From Scleromitrula shiraiana (Eukaryota > Ascomycota > Leotiomycetes > Helotiales > Sclerotiniaceae): DNA of 64,000 nucleotides. The DNA lies in contig JABELC010000014.1 in NCBI GenBank assembly GCA_028455995.1, positions 682,001 through 746,000 of the forward strand, read 5' to 3'. Below, piece by piece: positions 1 to 12,113 of the stretch; position 1 is the stretch's first letter, and each line of letters begins with the position of its first letter. Made by a program: the position numbers and the translations under genes. The notes under the pieces are model-generated. The model saw only the letters and a list, made by a program, of their open reading frames with translations. It was not told the origin of the DNA and made no database searches.

Positions 1-1441
1 GTGAAGCTGCTTCCTCCGTCATTGATACCAGAGATACAGTAGTCATTTCCATCATCATCGGGACCAGCAAACAAAATCATGTCGAGTGGGTTGGTGTAAA
101 AGATGGTTCCACCAATCTCAATGCTAAAGTCGGGAGGAATAGCAGTGCAGGATACAACATATGAACCCTTGTCATCACTATACACAGCAGCTGGTGTGAA
201 TGCATTGTTGATAGCATTAGCGATAGTGGTAGGGAAGTAGTTAAGAGTAGTTCCCGAATCGACGATATAAGGTGGGTCACTTGCCCCACTGATAGCTTCT
301 CCGTTCAAATAAGCACCTTGGATGTTGATACTGTAGAAATCATAGGTATTTGGGTATCCGGTGACGGAAGTTACGAGAATGGGAGTGCTAGCGAATGTTT
401 GGGTGAAGTCTACGGGTGGAACACCACCGAGAGCGAGGTATCCTGCGGGACCGGAGACGTCACGTTCAATGGCGAGACTGAAGAGGGAGTCTACGAGTCC
501 TTCTTCGTACATGGTGGTGAAGATTGTGTTGTAGACTTCTTGGATGCCACCTTTGTATGCGGAAGTGCTGGTAAAGGTTGTAATGTTAGTCTTCTTGTCT
601 TTTCTGATGGACTTGATAGTGGAATTGAGGAATGAAAGGAAAGAATACTAACATTGCAGGGTAAGCCAAGCCAACTAATCCACTAGTTGTTCCATCACCT
701 TCCCAAGCAGCAGATGTAACCAAAGCTACTTCTTGGTTAACTTCAATACCAGCAAAGGTCACAGACTGAGTTCCAAAAACACCAGTGAGGTATTCTCCAT
801 CACCGTATTTAATACTGAAGTCTTCACCAGCGATTGCCTTGAATGTAGAGTCTTGAGTGTAGGTAGGACCAAACTCGCATTTGGCTTGTGAGGCAGCTTT
901 TCCGGTGTCAAGATCAATGCAGGAAAAGCCAGTTTCGACAAGCCAGGTATCACTGGATCCGGTATCGACACTAGAAGAATGGTGGATTGATTAGTTCATT
1001 GCTCGTGGTCTCTACTGTGGAGAGATGTTGAACGGATGTGGGACATTGTGGCGATTATAATTAATCATTCTCTCGCTGCGTCCATGAAGAGAAATTTTGA
1101 TATGGGAATACTAACACAACCTCAAAAGTCTGCGTTCCAAAAGTAATTTCCGTAGCGAATTCTTGACCCTCAAATAAAGAAAGCAAAGGCGTGCTACTGC
1201 CATTGGCAATTGCTGCGGCATCCAATCCCTTGATCTTAGCTGCGGCTCTAGCTTTTGATCCCTTGGACGATTTCTTGGTTAGCTCCAGGACATTGTTTGT
1301 CACTGTTGGAATAGCTCTCTCTCTCATAGGAACCGCGCTTCGAACTGAAATCTTGCTATTTGGTGCGCGTGGGAGCACTCTTGAGGATGCGATGGAGAGG
1401 AGGGAGAGGGTGGTGAGGGTGGAGAGGACGGGAAAGTACAT
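1..1441 (-). CDS. Secreted pepsin-like aspartic protease (3' end beyond window)
   Basis: Secreted endopeptidase of family A1. Model: exon 1 1116-1441, intron 971-1115 (145 nt, GTTAGT..TAG), exon 2 653-970, intron 604-652 (49 nt, GTTAGT..CAG), exon 3 from 603 through the window edge. Residues 1-20 form a hydrophobic signal peptide (MYFPVLSTLTTLSLLSIASS), followed by a basic propeptide. Splicing the first intron creates the first catalytic motif VDTGSSDTW. Exon 2 has the flap-like sequence IKYGDGEYLTG. Exon 3 carries the second catalytic motif YIVDSGTT. All catalytic features of a bilobal pepsin are therefore present. The C-terminus, roughly the last 60-100 residues, lies outside the window. 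It probably acts outside the cell at acidic pH; the substrate is unknown. No lesion is seen, unlike the two genes upstream. Confidence 0.93.
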
Positions 1442-2572
1442 TTTGGCGGTGGTACTAGAAATATCAAGATTGAATGGGCACTTGAAGACTGCTGAAGAGA
1501 AGAAAAAAGTTCACAAAGATGAGGGAACAGAGACTGATATATTGTTTACGATACATGCCATGACGCGAGCGTATCTGTAAATGGTGGGATGGCGCACGAA
1601 TTCTATCATCACCTCATCAATATTCCTTGCAAGTCACAATTCAAATATATTCTTTACATGCGCGATGCGGATCCAGAAAGGCAGTTCCGGAACATAAGTT
1701 TTTGAAGAACGAATTGAGTTTCCTTTTACAGTTATATCACTCCGGTGATATCCGCTGCAAGGCAAACTGGCATGTATTATCTCAATACCATGGTAATTCC
1801 ATCTTAAATTACTACAAAAGTACTAGACTGGGATGATCTTCTGTGAAATTCTTCAATAATTGGTGGATAAAGACCAAGGAAGCCAAGAGATGGGATTTAG
1901 AATTGTGGTACCCCAGTGGTAGATTCAGGTCCAACTACCTAATGCATTTCGATTTGTAGCTGCATTACGGAGGAATAAATGTTCACACAGCTACCGATTC
2001 GTCATTAGACTATATGCAAGATAAGCACTCAAATTTTGCGATCCTGGTAGCGATATTGATCGGAGCACCACCACTTTTAGAGATAGTTTCCGAGATTGTT
2101 CATAGATACAGATGTGGTGGTGGATGGTAGTATGGGGCAAATGGCTTATCAGTCGAGAAAGGAAGGAGGGGAGTTAGTCAAGCTTTTGTGGAGTTTTGCC
2201 GAGGCGACCCGATATGTATGTGCGTTTACCAAAGTCTTGTCAGGGGGGACGCTGATTGCCGAGTATATTCCGGGTGATGATGCAAATTTACACTTGCGTA
2301 TGAGAGAATGGCTATGATCTTTCAAAAACCGAACATCAAAAGGTTTAGAGTGAATCACGCCCGGGAGAGTAATATATATTCCCTAATCTTCTTTCAATAT
2401 ATTTTTGGAAATTTTAATTTGGATACAAGAGGGAAAACCTTTTCGTGAAGCTCTTTAAAATCGAGCCCTTTACAATAGGATGAAAAATCCTTCTCGACAA
2501 GAAAGTAAAATTGCAAGGAAGTAAAGGAAAGAGATCAAGATTGTGAAGCAAGGAAATGGACAGAATAGGCGC
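1442..2572. other. Intergenic, no supportable gene
   Basis: Upstream region of the aspartic protease. Only short ORFs without family motifs are present (for example 73 codons at 2096-2317 on the plus strand). No RNA gene or clear repeat was seen. Confidence 0.5.
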
Positions 2573-4227
2573 TCAGTTCTCGACAATTCCGTTCACACGC
2601 CGTCCCCAAAATCCAGGATAAACTTTGTAGTCAAGCAGAAACTGCATGCACAAAGTTGAGTTGTTGACGGAAACTATGGTTTGAGGTACACTCAACGCAT
2701 AATCTCGATTAAACAGCTTGCCAATCCTGGATCGGGTGCCGCTTTGGTTAAGTCCGTTAAGAAATTCATCTTCATCAAATGTTAGACATTTTGTATATGT
2801 TGAGGAATGGGACACCAAAAATCCAAGACTAGGCAAATATTCACCTACTTTTAAAGACTTGAAGCCCTGAAATTTAAGTTAGCTGCCTAGTTAGTCACAG
2901 GTATAACTTGGAAGGGAAGAACAGTACCAAGATCAAAGCAATGTAGAGCTCTACCACGTTTGTCTCTATCCGTGTGATTGTGTTACAGAAATCCTCCATC
3001 CATGAGAAAAAATTCGTCGCTGGAATATTATCAATACCACACCAGTTTCTATCTGAATTGATATGATAAATAGGTTCGGTCTTTGAAGTGCAAGAGAACT
3101 ACATGTGATAAACTGAGGAAGCTTATAGACATGATATGATGATATTAATTCTCTCCTTTCTCTCATTATCTCGTCCCTTCTTTTCATTGTTAACCTATCT
3201 ACATCTATCTGCCGTGCAGTTACGAGAGAAGAATTGGTGAGGGTGAAAGGACATGCGAAGGCATTGGTAACGTCATCCTGAGAGTGGATGTTATCAAAAG
3301 ACTAATTGTGTTGCTCTTCAATATGTATCCGGCAGTTGTCAGATCTAGAGAATTATTGCCCACACGACTCATAATGGCAGGTGAATGTTCTCAAGATGAA
3401 TTGTATCTATATGCCGTCGAAGGTCTTTGTGTAAGGCAAATCCTCTATTGTTGGTGCATCCAGAAACATCACATTTGAATGGCCGTTCATGCGTTTTTGA
3501 GTGCTTACTATCAGCTTGTTAGAGACGACATGTGAGGATTGAGCAGCTGTATTCAGAATGAGGGCAGGTAGCATTACTTGGTGTCGATGTGACTAGGTAA
3601 ATCAGTCACCGAAGAATATTTGTTCGCTATGCTGAGAGGAATCGCGTGGCCAAGATGACCACAACTCTGATCATACAATAAAGAAGGCAAGCCAGGTAAT
3701 GTTCCTTGAGAGTGGTGTCCCGTACCGGAAATTGTCGGCGAAGACTCCTCGGTGCGAGAGGGAAATTCCAAAATTTCCGAACACGTAGAAGGAAGTACGT
3801 TCAGATCGGTGATATTCTACAATGAACTGTGATATTCGGGCCAGAATTTGAGGTGCTCGTAAATTTCCAGGTAATCATCGAGAAAATTAAAGTTGTCTGC
3901 AGATGTACTGTTATACTCGTTGTTCAGTATTGTTTCTAAGTCTGGTGAAGTGAGATTTTGTTGTAATAAGCTTTCTGAACTATGGTCTTCGCGGTTACTC
4001 GAGATTGTCGCAGCGCAGAGATCACTATCTTTGCGCGAGGTAGATAAAATCCGACGACGATATTGGAATGTGATAAGTTTTAGAAAAGCAAATTTGACCC
4101 CCACCAGCGCCACACAAAGTGAGCTTGTGGGGTTAGAAAAGAAACTCGCTGCGATTCTCTTGATAAGTGTCGATGTTATGTTAATATTAACTTCGAAAAG
4201 ATTAGAATTTAGAATAGAACAAGACAT
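2573..4227 (-). pseudogene. Decayed C2H2 zinc-finger transcription factor
   Basis: Coding-like pieces lie in order on the minus strand. An N-terminal Ser/Asn-rich, regulator-like segment (4227-3817) continues in frame past a TAG at about 3817-3819 to about 3574. The frame then changes into a degenerate finger YSCSILTC..HSKTH, which contains an in-frame TAA, joined by the classic linker HERPFKC to an intact finger at about 3396-3480 (C-x4-C ... H-x4-H, CDVSGCTNNRGFALHKDL). Another frame change leads to a third finger, CHYESCG-stop-FSRSDNCRIH. A C-terminal region then reads WCGIDNIPATNFFSW ... NVVELYIALIL, an intron near 2870-2930 ending TTTCAG, and GFKSLKVGEYLPSLGF to the stop at 2573. At least three in-frame stops and two frame changes make a functional product unlikely. 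Finger order and linker match fungal C2H2 regulators. It could once have controlled the adjacent P450, but this is only inferred from position. Confidence 0.7.
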
Positions 4228-5990
4228 ACTTCAAGGTTGTGTATAGAATCTGACCGTGACCGAACTACAAGGCTGAAAGTTGGTGGCCTCCAAAGTATGT
4301 GGCCTCCAATTGTCAGCAATTAGTGGAACAATTCATACAGATCACTATTCCATACAAGCCCCGAAATTTACAAGGCAATGCTAATTGTGATGACACTAGC
4401 CATAAATCCAGTAGCGGGGGAGTTCGCTTCAAGAAAGTAAAGTGTCTTGATATTGACGATCATGATACCTTGGCGGGTAGGATTCAAACCCCAACTCCAA
4501 CACAGGAAACGAAACGTATGTTATACTCGGTCAACTACCCTCAACAGCTTAGAAGGCTCTTAAATGCTTCCAAATTTTACGCCTTGGCTGGTTTCTGCGC
4601 TCTCCTATATTCGCCCGTTTTATTTATCCATATAACTGTATAAGCGAGTGGTAAATAGAGCTTTCAATGCGTATACAATACTTAGATACACCCGAATAAG
4701 GAGCAGTAGATGCGGACACAACCATTATCTACCCTACCGACAAGAGTGCGAAGGACGCCGGTGCTGTATCCATATACCCCGCGCGCGCATCAAGATTCTG
4801 GAGCTCTTGATGAGGATAGCATGTTTATATACCCACCTGAAGAACTAAACCATACGCATAAACATAATGGCTGTACCACCTAACGAAAGAAATGGTGCTA
4901 GTTGATTACTGGATTGTGAATCAATTTGTGTGAGACCTTGCTTCTAGTAGGTTGCTGCTCACTGACGAGGATTAGGCTCAAACTTGATACTGCAGTAGCA
5001 TGGTTCGTCGGGCTCACTCATATTTTCCTTCTCCTGTCTCTGGCTATCCATTGACCGATATGTTTGCTCGGGACTTCTCACAACGTCGTTTACAATTTCG
5101 TTGTGTTTCATGGCAATTATTGTGCAATTGGTCTTGCTATCAAGCGATTTATTACTATGAATTCAGGATTTCAACTTGTAACAACACACTGCGTGTGTAA
5201 GGATTACCAGTGCCAAAGTCATCAAAAATTTGGGATGTTGAATTTGGAATGGAATTTTATCTTGGGTTCTCTTCAAATCTGGTCCAGAATTTAGTCCGCT
5301 TCACGTAAAACGGTCCACACCTTTGGATAATATCCGGGAATATCATTGCTGAAAGCTTGACTGGGATCACTTTCCTCCATCCTTGTATGATATAAGATAG
5401 AATTTATTAATCGGCATTCGCAGACTCCTTCAACTCATAAATTCCGGATAATCCGTGGATAAATTACCAAGAGAAAAATCGTTCATGCCATCAAGTGTGG
5501 GGAGAATTTATTATAAATTTGAGATAATGCAATATCAAGGGATATATCTAATGTGGGCTAGGAAATATGTTTGAAAGGTTATCATTACTTTAACCTGAAT
5601 TTGCAGTCTGATTTATAAAAAGTTCTATCTTCTTCAAATAACTAAACATCGGCGATTCCAGCTCGCTTTTGGATCTTGAGCCAGACATCATCCCAATAGA
5701 ACATAGCGCCTACCAAAATACGTTTTGGAGGTAGTGTCTCTTTGCTTGTGTTGGGATCACTTAGGTAAGTTGTTAACAGCAATAGTATAGTTAAACATAT
5801 AAATTCATTGATAATCTTTTCTTCATACTTCGTACAGAGAAAAGATCATATATAATAATTAAAAGAGTGGGTCGTAGCCGAGAGGCCATGTAGAACATAA
5901 AGTAAGGTAAGAGGCACGTGCCAACCACGTGCACCGTTAGCTTGGAAGACAAGTTCTTGGATTGAAGTGTCGGAAAAACTGTTGCATTGA
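4228..5990. other. Intergenic, no supportable gene
   Basis: A 114-codon plus-strand ORF at 4299-4643 overlaps nothing recognisable, lacks motifs and has no convincing splice partners. The remainder is AT-rich with scattered stops in every frame. Confidence 0.4.
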
Positions 5991-7611
5991 TTAGCTACCC
6001 ATTGGCAAAGATCTAGATGAGAAGATATCGCTTAACATCAATGGTGTCTTCATCAATTCCATCATTGCAAGCTCATTACCCAAGCAACCTCTGGTTCCAT
6101 ACCCGAATGTAGCAAGATATTTACCAAACAATTTTCCTTTTTCTCCATTGTCTTCTAACCACCTGTCAGGTCTGAATTCGTTTGAGTCTTCTCCATGAAG
6201 CGCCGGATCTCGATTGGCCATGTATGCAGTGCTAGTGACCTCGATTCCAGCTGGGATAGTTTCCCATCGATGACTAGAGAAGCATGATCGGCCTGAACTA
6301 GACGCGGGAAGATGTTTAGTGCCGATGGACACAATCGTAAGGATTCTTTCACACAAGCAACATAGTATGGGCAGTTCTTAGATACTTTGACAGATGTAGG
6401 AATTGGCTTGGACAGAACACCCTCTCGAAAGCGTCATCAATCTCGACTATCATTCTCTCGTAAACAGCTGGAGATGACAACATATGAGTCATCATGGCAC
6501 CCATTCTAGTTCCTGTGATATCAGCATCGGCAGTGAACAAAAGCATACATTCGGCTCGGATGTGGTCCTCAGTCAAGGGCTTACCTTCGGCATCGCGAGA
6601 GTCATAGAACCTAGATGGTTAGCTTTCTTACAATGAACTGGTATCAAGAACAGGTACATACGATTATAAGAGATCAACCCTACCATTCCTCTTACCCTCT
6701 GCGATTTCTGCCTCCCTAGCTTTCATGATTCTGTTTGTCCATCTGATAAGTGAACCCATTCCACCCCTCTCCTTTTCGTTGGAAACAAGGAATTTTCCAA
6801 GTGGGGTCTTATTGATGAACTCAATGAATGGATAAAGTCGTTCGACAATTCCGAAGTAGAAGAATCCTTTATGAAGTTCCTCAATCAAATCCCCAACATC
6901 AGAGGCAGTATCCACGAAGCCGAACGCTTCTCCAAATCCAACTAAACTGATAGCATCAAACGCCGCATAGGTCGCCGATCTGGAAATATCGAACGCTTTG
7001 CTAGAGTTTGCAAACAGTTCATCCAATCTCCTGATCCACGCAAGAATAATCTCATCTATCAGACCCTCACTCTTTTGTATCTTAGAAAATCAGTATGGAA
7101 GGGCAATCAATCGACGAAAGTGTGCGTGCTGAGCATGGGGCTGCATATTGAATACAGACTCTCCAGGTCCGAGAGCACCGGTAACGTACCATTTGGTCTT
7201 CACGGCTTGACGGTGATAAATCTGAGGCAGAGAGAAGACGGAAGGAACTAGGAGCTTTGTAAGTGAGATTCGCAGAACCTTAGCTAGAAAAAGATATAAG
7301 TGACTATAGTTTAGACGACAAGCAGGCAAACACGTACTCTTCTTCTCTTCCGACAGTCTTTGATAAGTTTTCGATTCAGTTCCTTTGATGTTTTCAATGG
7401 TATGCCATAACCTGGTAACAGTGCCCCAGAATGGACCAGGATAATCTTTGAGGGGATGGAAGAATCGATAATAGATGATCTGATAGATGAAAGGAACAAT
7501 GATAGAGGCAAGAACTTCCCCCGAAACAGTAGTAGCAGTCGAGTAACCGTGGATATTAGCCACGGATTGAGGAGATTCAACTGGGAATCCCTCTACGATC
7601 GTTGTGTTCAT
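5991..7611 (-). pseudogene. Cytochrome P450 pseudogene
   Basis: The residues expected of a microsomal fungal P450 are recognisable: membrane segment (VSGEVLASIIVPFIYQIIYY), proline-rich hinge HPLKDYPGPFWG, I-helix LLFTADADITGT, ExxR as KESLRL, PERF-like FRPDRW, and haem loop FGYGTRGCLG with the axial Cys. Introns fit at about 7270-7330 (GTACGT..CTAG) and 6606-6655 (GTATGT..CTAG). The frame is broken in four places: in-frame TGA at 7090-7092 (LIALPY-stop-FSKIQKSE), in-frame TAA at 6664-6666 (RVDLL-stop), a 1-base loss near 6424-6427 (before GVLSKPIPT) and another near 6263-6268 (before TIPAGIEV). The C-terminus after the haem loop is also short and unlike the family. Start chosen at MNTTIVEGF (7611), followed by the usual luminal segment. 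No functional enzyme is expected from this allele unless these are assembly errors. Confidence 0.93.
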
Positions 7612-10488
7612 TGTGTATTCACTTATTGTGTATACTAACGCCGTGGAGTTTTTGCTTGCAAGAACATGAAAGACAAGAAGATGAAGAGAAAAGGAAACGA
7701 AGAGTAGGAGCAAATAAATTTAATGAGATGTCCCTGGACCCCGCACATTCCGGAATTCTACACGCTATCTCAAACATTAGCTAATAATGGTATAGTTCTC
7801 ACTTGATTTTGAATCCATATTCGTAAGACGGAGATGCGACAGGAGATGCTATTCTTGCCCAGACACGCTTTTAAAAACTCTACCCAGAAGGGTACCGATG
7901 TGAGTGGGGAGACCCACTCAAATCTCACTTGCATATCGAAAGTTCAAAATGTCCTCGGTGGAGGATTCAACCGAACCTCCCCTGGCGAAAATGTTAAAGG
8001 AACCGACGTTCATCTCATTTGACTCCGATTCATTCCCGAAAATGAAACATTTCCAGTTCTAAATCGGTGCTATGGGTTTGTAGTTGTCGATGAATTTTCC
8101 AATATCTCGTAATGATGTTAATTGTTACAAGTGTTCAAGTCATACCGACAGTAAGATTGATTATTTAATCATCACGAATAATGATTTAATTCAAGTAATA
8201 CCTAGGAATTTACCCCACACATTTCATATCGTAGTGCACATAAATAATATTATTAAGGTGGTTGAAACTTCTTGCAAAACCGTGAATACCTTTAGGATGC
8301 AAGTACACGTGTGAAGATCGTAAATAGAGCCCCTACCTTCTTTTGGACAACACATCTAGCACATTTATCGGCCAATGCAGATTCTTTCCAGTCTGAACTT
8401 GCAGACGTTAGTTATTCCATAAGACGTCAAGGTGATAGATACAGTATTGATAGTCAACATGCATAAGAAAAACGTGCAAACCGCGAGGCTTGGATAACGG
8501 CCAAGCGTGAATTTTACAACCCAGAAATATGCATATGTGCCAACGTTGGCTGCATGGTAACACCGACATATCGCCATGCTAACCACGTTGCATTCCTTTA
8601 TATTGGGATTTCGAACAGACTCGATGCAATGTTGAGAACTCATACACGAAAAGACTAGTACTATTAAGTTCATCGAAACGTTGAGTCAAGATGTGTTGCG
8701 TTATATTCGACCCTTACAGTTCTTTATCTGAATCCTGCATGTTCGACACATCCATTCTCAACTGAATCCCAGAGGTGGCATGGTTGCTGTTCTTCAGCAT
8801 CTAGATCGGCGCATCTCAGGTTCGGGTTGGAGATGTTCCATTCAAATATCTGCCGCCCCTTGAAAAAACTTTTGCCAGTTGTTCCACGGAGAAATTCAGC
8901 TTACTCATCCTACACCGTCTTCAATTTATCAGAAGATCCCTTGTCTGGAGACGAAACACTAGTCTCTAACACGACGTACGATATCAATAAACCGTCGATA
9001 ATTTTCTAATCTTCCACTTGCTCAACATCATTGTAGTATATGCAACTTATGTAACAATGGCGAGCTTGTGCTTGGAATTGAGGTTGCATTGGAGTTGGGT
9101 TGATGCTGACTGAGATGTGAGACTTGCGCTCGTAGAGATGAGTCGTGATTATGAATAGAAGTCATCAATTAGCTTCACTACAAGCTTTTGCAGACATGAT
9201 CATCTCTGAAATTGAAATTCATTGAACGGTTCGCATCTTAAAGTCAATATGATGCCATGAAACTTACTAAGTCGGGTTGCAGATGTTATCTATTACATGA
9301 ACTAAAATTTATTGTTCATCCGTAGGAGTAATCATGAGAACAGTAAAGTGTAAACACAAATAATTCAGGTATTGCGAGTAATGAAGACAAATGATACAAC
9401 TAAGAGATGCTTCAAGTTCGGAGCAGGAGAATGCAATCAACGTGATAAATTCTTCTAAGGAAATTTCGCCAAACCCAATCATTACTACATGAGAATACTG
9501 AAATACGATGTATCTATTGAGGTTAGATATGAGGAATTCTCAACCTACCCTTGATGCCATGAGACAGTGGAATTACCAGTACTGCGGAAATGGATTAGCA
9601 ACTTAAGCCCTACCTAGTAGACCCACAGCCCTAAGACAAAATAATCGCGATACACCTCCGAGGGCAAATAATTACCGTATGTAAATAGACACAGCCACCT
9701 CCTCGTTCTTCTCGCTACTGTGTGCAACAAATACATTTCTTCACGGGAGTACGTATAATAACCGTTTGTAGATTTACTGCCCCTGTAGCTGAGCCGAGTT
9801 TTCCATGCAAGTGTTTCGTCAGCTGATCTCATCCATCCAATTGACTAATATTTATGCGATCGAGTGGTAGGATGATGATATTGCCTATCCTAGCAGGCAA
9901 GTGCCGGATTAATGTTGCTTATTCATCAATCACTCCTTGGAAGTAACGGATTTGGATTCGGATTTGTGGATGAAACGAATCTCATCAGTCAAATTAGGTT
10001 CCGATCACAATCGAGTCTTAAAACAAATTCAGCAGTGTTAACATCTGTGCTAAGCAAGGATTTAGTGTGGAGAGTAGTTGTGGAAATAACGTTGATTTAC
10101 TAAATCAAAGTTTCATTAGCCAAATTGGGGAAGTAGATTAGCGTTTCCGCTTGGTATTGCCATGCATTACCAAGTCCTTCAAGTCGTGCGGAGAATTCCC
10201 AAATGTTTGTCTCATTATTTTCAAAGTCTCACAAACTCGAATGAATTTACATGGATATCATCCTTTGAGAGGTGATTGTGTAACCAAGAAATGTACGTTT
10301 AACCAAATATGAATGTTTCCTAATCTGGTCAAATGGAATAATGAACATTTCAGCATAAATCGGGAGATGATATAATAATTTCCCAAATGGGGAATAACAA
10401 ACTTCTGATATGTTGGGATAGCATGTAGAGGCGTGTCTTGTAGCTGCTCAACTCATGAATGGTCGATCATTACGATTTGATGTTTTAG
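7612..10488. other. Intergenic between P450 pseudogene and dioxygenase gene
   Basis: About 2.9 kb with only short, motif-free ORFs (the longest about 100 codons at 8365-8673, minus). No tRNA, long repeat or transposon end was recognised. Confidence 0.5.
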
Positions 10489-10497
10489 ATATAAAAG
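10489..10497 (+). promoter_or_regulatory. TATA-like element of the dioxygenase gene
   Basis: ATATAAAAG lies about 140 bases upstream of the ATG at 10636. The leader between them (CATCAGCTCA.., CATCATCC..) is A/C-rich, as is common in fungal 5' UTRs. Confidence 0.45.
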
Positions 10498-10635
10498 GAC
10501 TTCCCTTCGAGTGAAGTTATCATCAGCTCAGTATCATCATCCATCTTCATCTATTGTATTACAGTATTTACTTGCATACATTAGAGCATATCAAATCAGA
10601 TTATCATTTATTACTAGTAGATCCACTTCATAAAG

Positions 10636-12113
10636 ATGTTTAATATTCCAGAGCCTATACTTGCTCGAACGCACATCGTGTTCTTGTATATATTTCCCGT
10701 TGCATTTCTTGGATTTATCATCAAGAATTACATCAAGATTCTTGCAAACGGTCCAAAGAAAACAACTTCATTCTCTGTTGCAGAGTACACCGGAACTAAA
10801 ACACCTCGCCGCGAACTTCATCCCACAGAGGAATCCCTTCAACATTTGATACATGTAGATGGAGCAGGTCAATGGCCACCCCAGACTACATATGGATCAG
10901 CCTGGCCTGAAATTCTTCGACCATTTCACGATATCTATCTCGAACTCGTTCCTTCCTTGTCTACCGCAGAACTATCTAGCGATGATCAAGTTAACTACCA
11001 GAGGGCGTTGGATTATCGTGTCAGGTACAGGAAACTTTTGGCTGATCGGATCAATGTGAAACAAGTCGATGCACTGTTATCTGCAGCTGAGAGAGGTACC
11101 ACAAATGTCTTGCCAGGGGCGGCCTGGAACGGGCTTTTCGCTTGTATCGCCTTGTCAAGACACGCCTTTCGGTAAGTAATACTCATACCAACATATATAT
11201 GCTAGGATATCTAACACATTATAGATGGGGGACAATTCCAATTGTTAAACTCGCCCAAGAAGAACAGGTCGTCGACATCCCTGAGGAGTTAAACGTTCCC
11301 TGGGAGTACCTCAAGAGACGATTCGGAGTAACATCTCAAGGAGGCAACGTAACCAGCAACTACCTTTGCAATTTCGAAAATGCTCAAATTGTCTACCCGA
11401 TCAACCCTGGAATGTCCGACTTGATCAAGACAGCTGAGTACCATTTTGGTCATGTCTTCCCAGCCATGGAAGAACTAGCTTCACCAATTTATCATCTCAT
11501 CACTAAATCACACCACCAATATTCCATAGGCGATCGCAACGGTCTTCTTCAAACATTGCGTCAAATAAACATCGAAATTCGTATACCCCTGAAGAAATAT
11601 TATGAAACTATGGTTGAGTCAAGAATTTCACGAAAAGTGTGGATGCATTACGCCCAAGGCTTTCAAGGCTGGGCGGCTGGAACAATTGATCCAGTTACGA
11701 AGGTATACACCGAGTACGACGGATTGTCCGGCAACCAATTGTTATTCCCTCAGATCATCGATGCATTCTTAGGACTCGAAAAATATTTGACTGACGAGAA
11801 CACCATTCGTTACATGCCAGTAAGCCAACAACGATTCAGGGAAGTGATCAGAGAGCACAGTTTCCGACAAGCAGCCAAAGATGCCGGTGATTTGGAAATC
11901 GAGGAAGAGATGAACAATATTGTGAAGCAAATGAGAGTTTTTAGAACAGCACATCGGGTTAGAGTCAAGCCATACTTGAGCGTCCCTGCCCCAGAGAGGT
12001 TGATCATGACGGCTGGAAAGAGTATATTGGAGAAGGGCCAGGTTCATGACTGTGAGTCGGCAATTGCGCCGCTGGACAAGATGCTCGGTGACAGGCTGTT
12101 GGCGACAAAATGA
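10636..12113 (+). CDS. IDO/PrnB-superfamily haem dioxygenase-like protein, membrane-anchored
   Basis: Two exons: 10636-11171 and 11225-12113, with a 53-nt intron (GTAAGT..ATAG) joining ..SRHAFR to WGTIPIVKL; 474 aa. The C-terminal half follows the indoleamine-2,3-dioxygenase fold family. It has the G-S-G substrate-loop region (YDGLSGNQLLFPQIIDAFLG), the RYMPVSQQRFREVI helix matching RxYMPxxHRxFL of IDO, and FRTAHRVRVKPYL at the place of the proximal haem-ligand helix (SYHLQIVTKY in IDO), so that His is the predicted iron ligand. The family also contains PrnB, which rearranges 7-chlorotryptophan in pyrrolnitrin synthesis, and this protein may be closer to that branch. An N-terminal hydrophobic segment (about residues 13-30, VFLYIFPVAFLGFII) is absent from canonical IDO and suggests membrane anchoring. 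Substrate unknown; an indole or tryptophan derivative is plausible. Intact, next to a dead P450. Confidence 0.83.
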
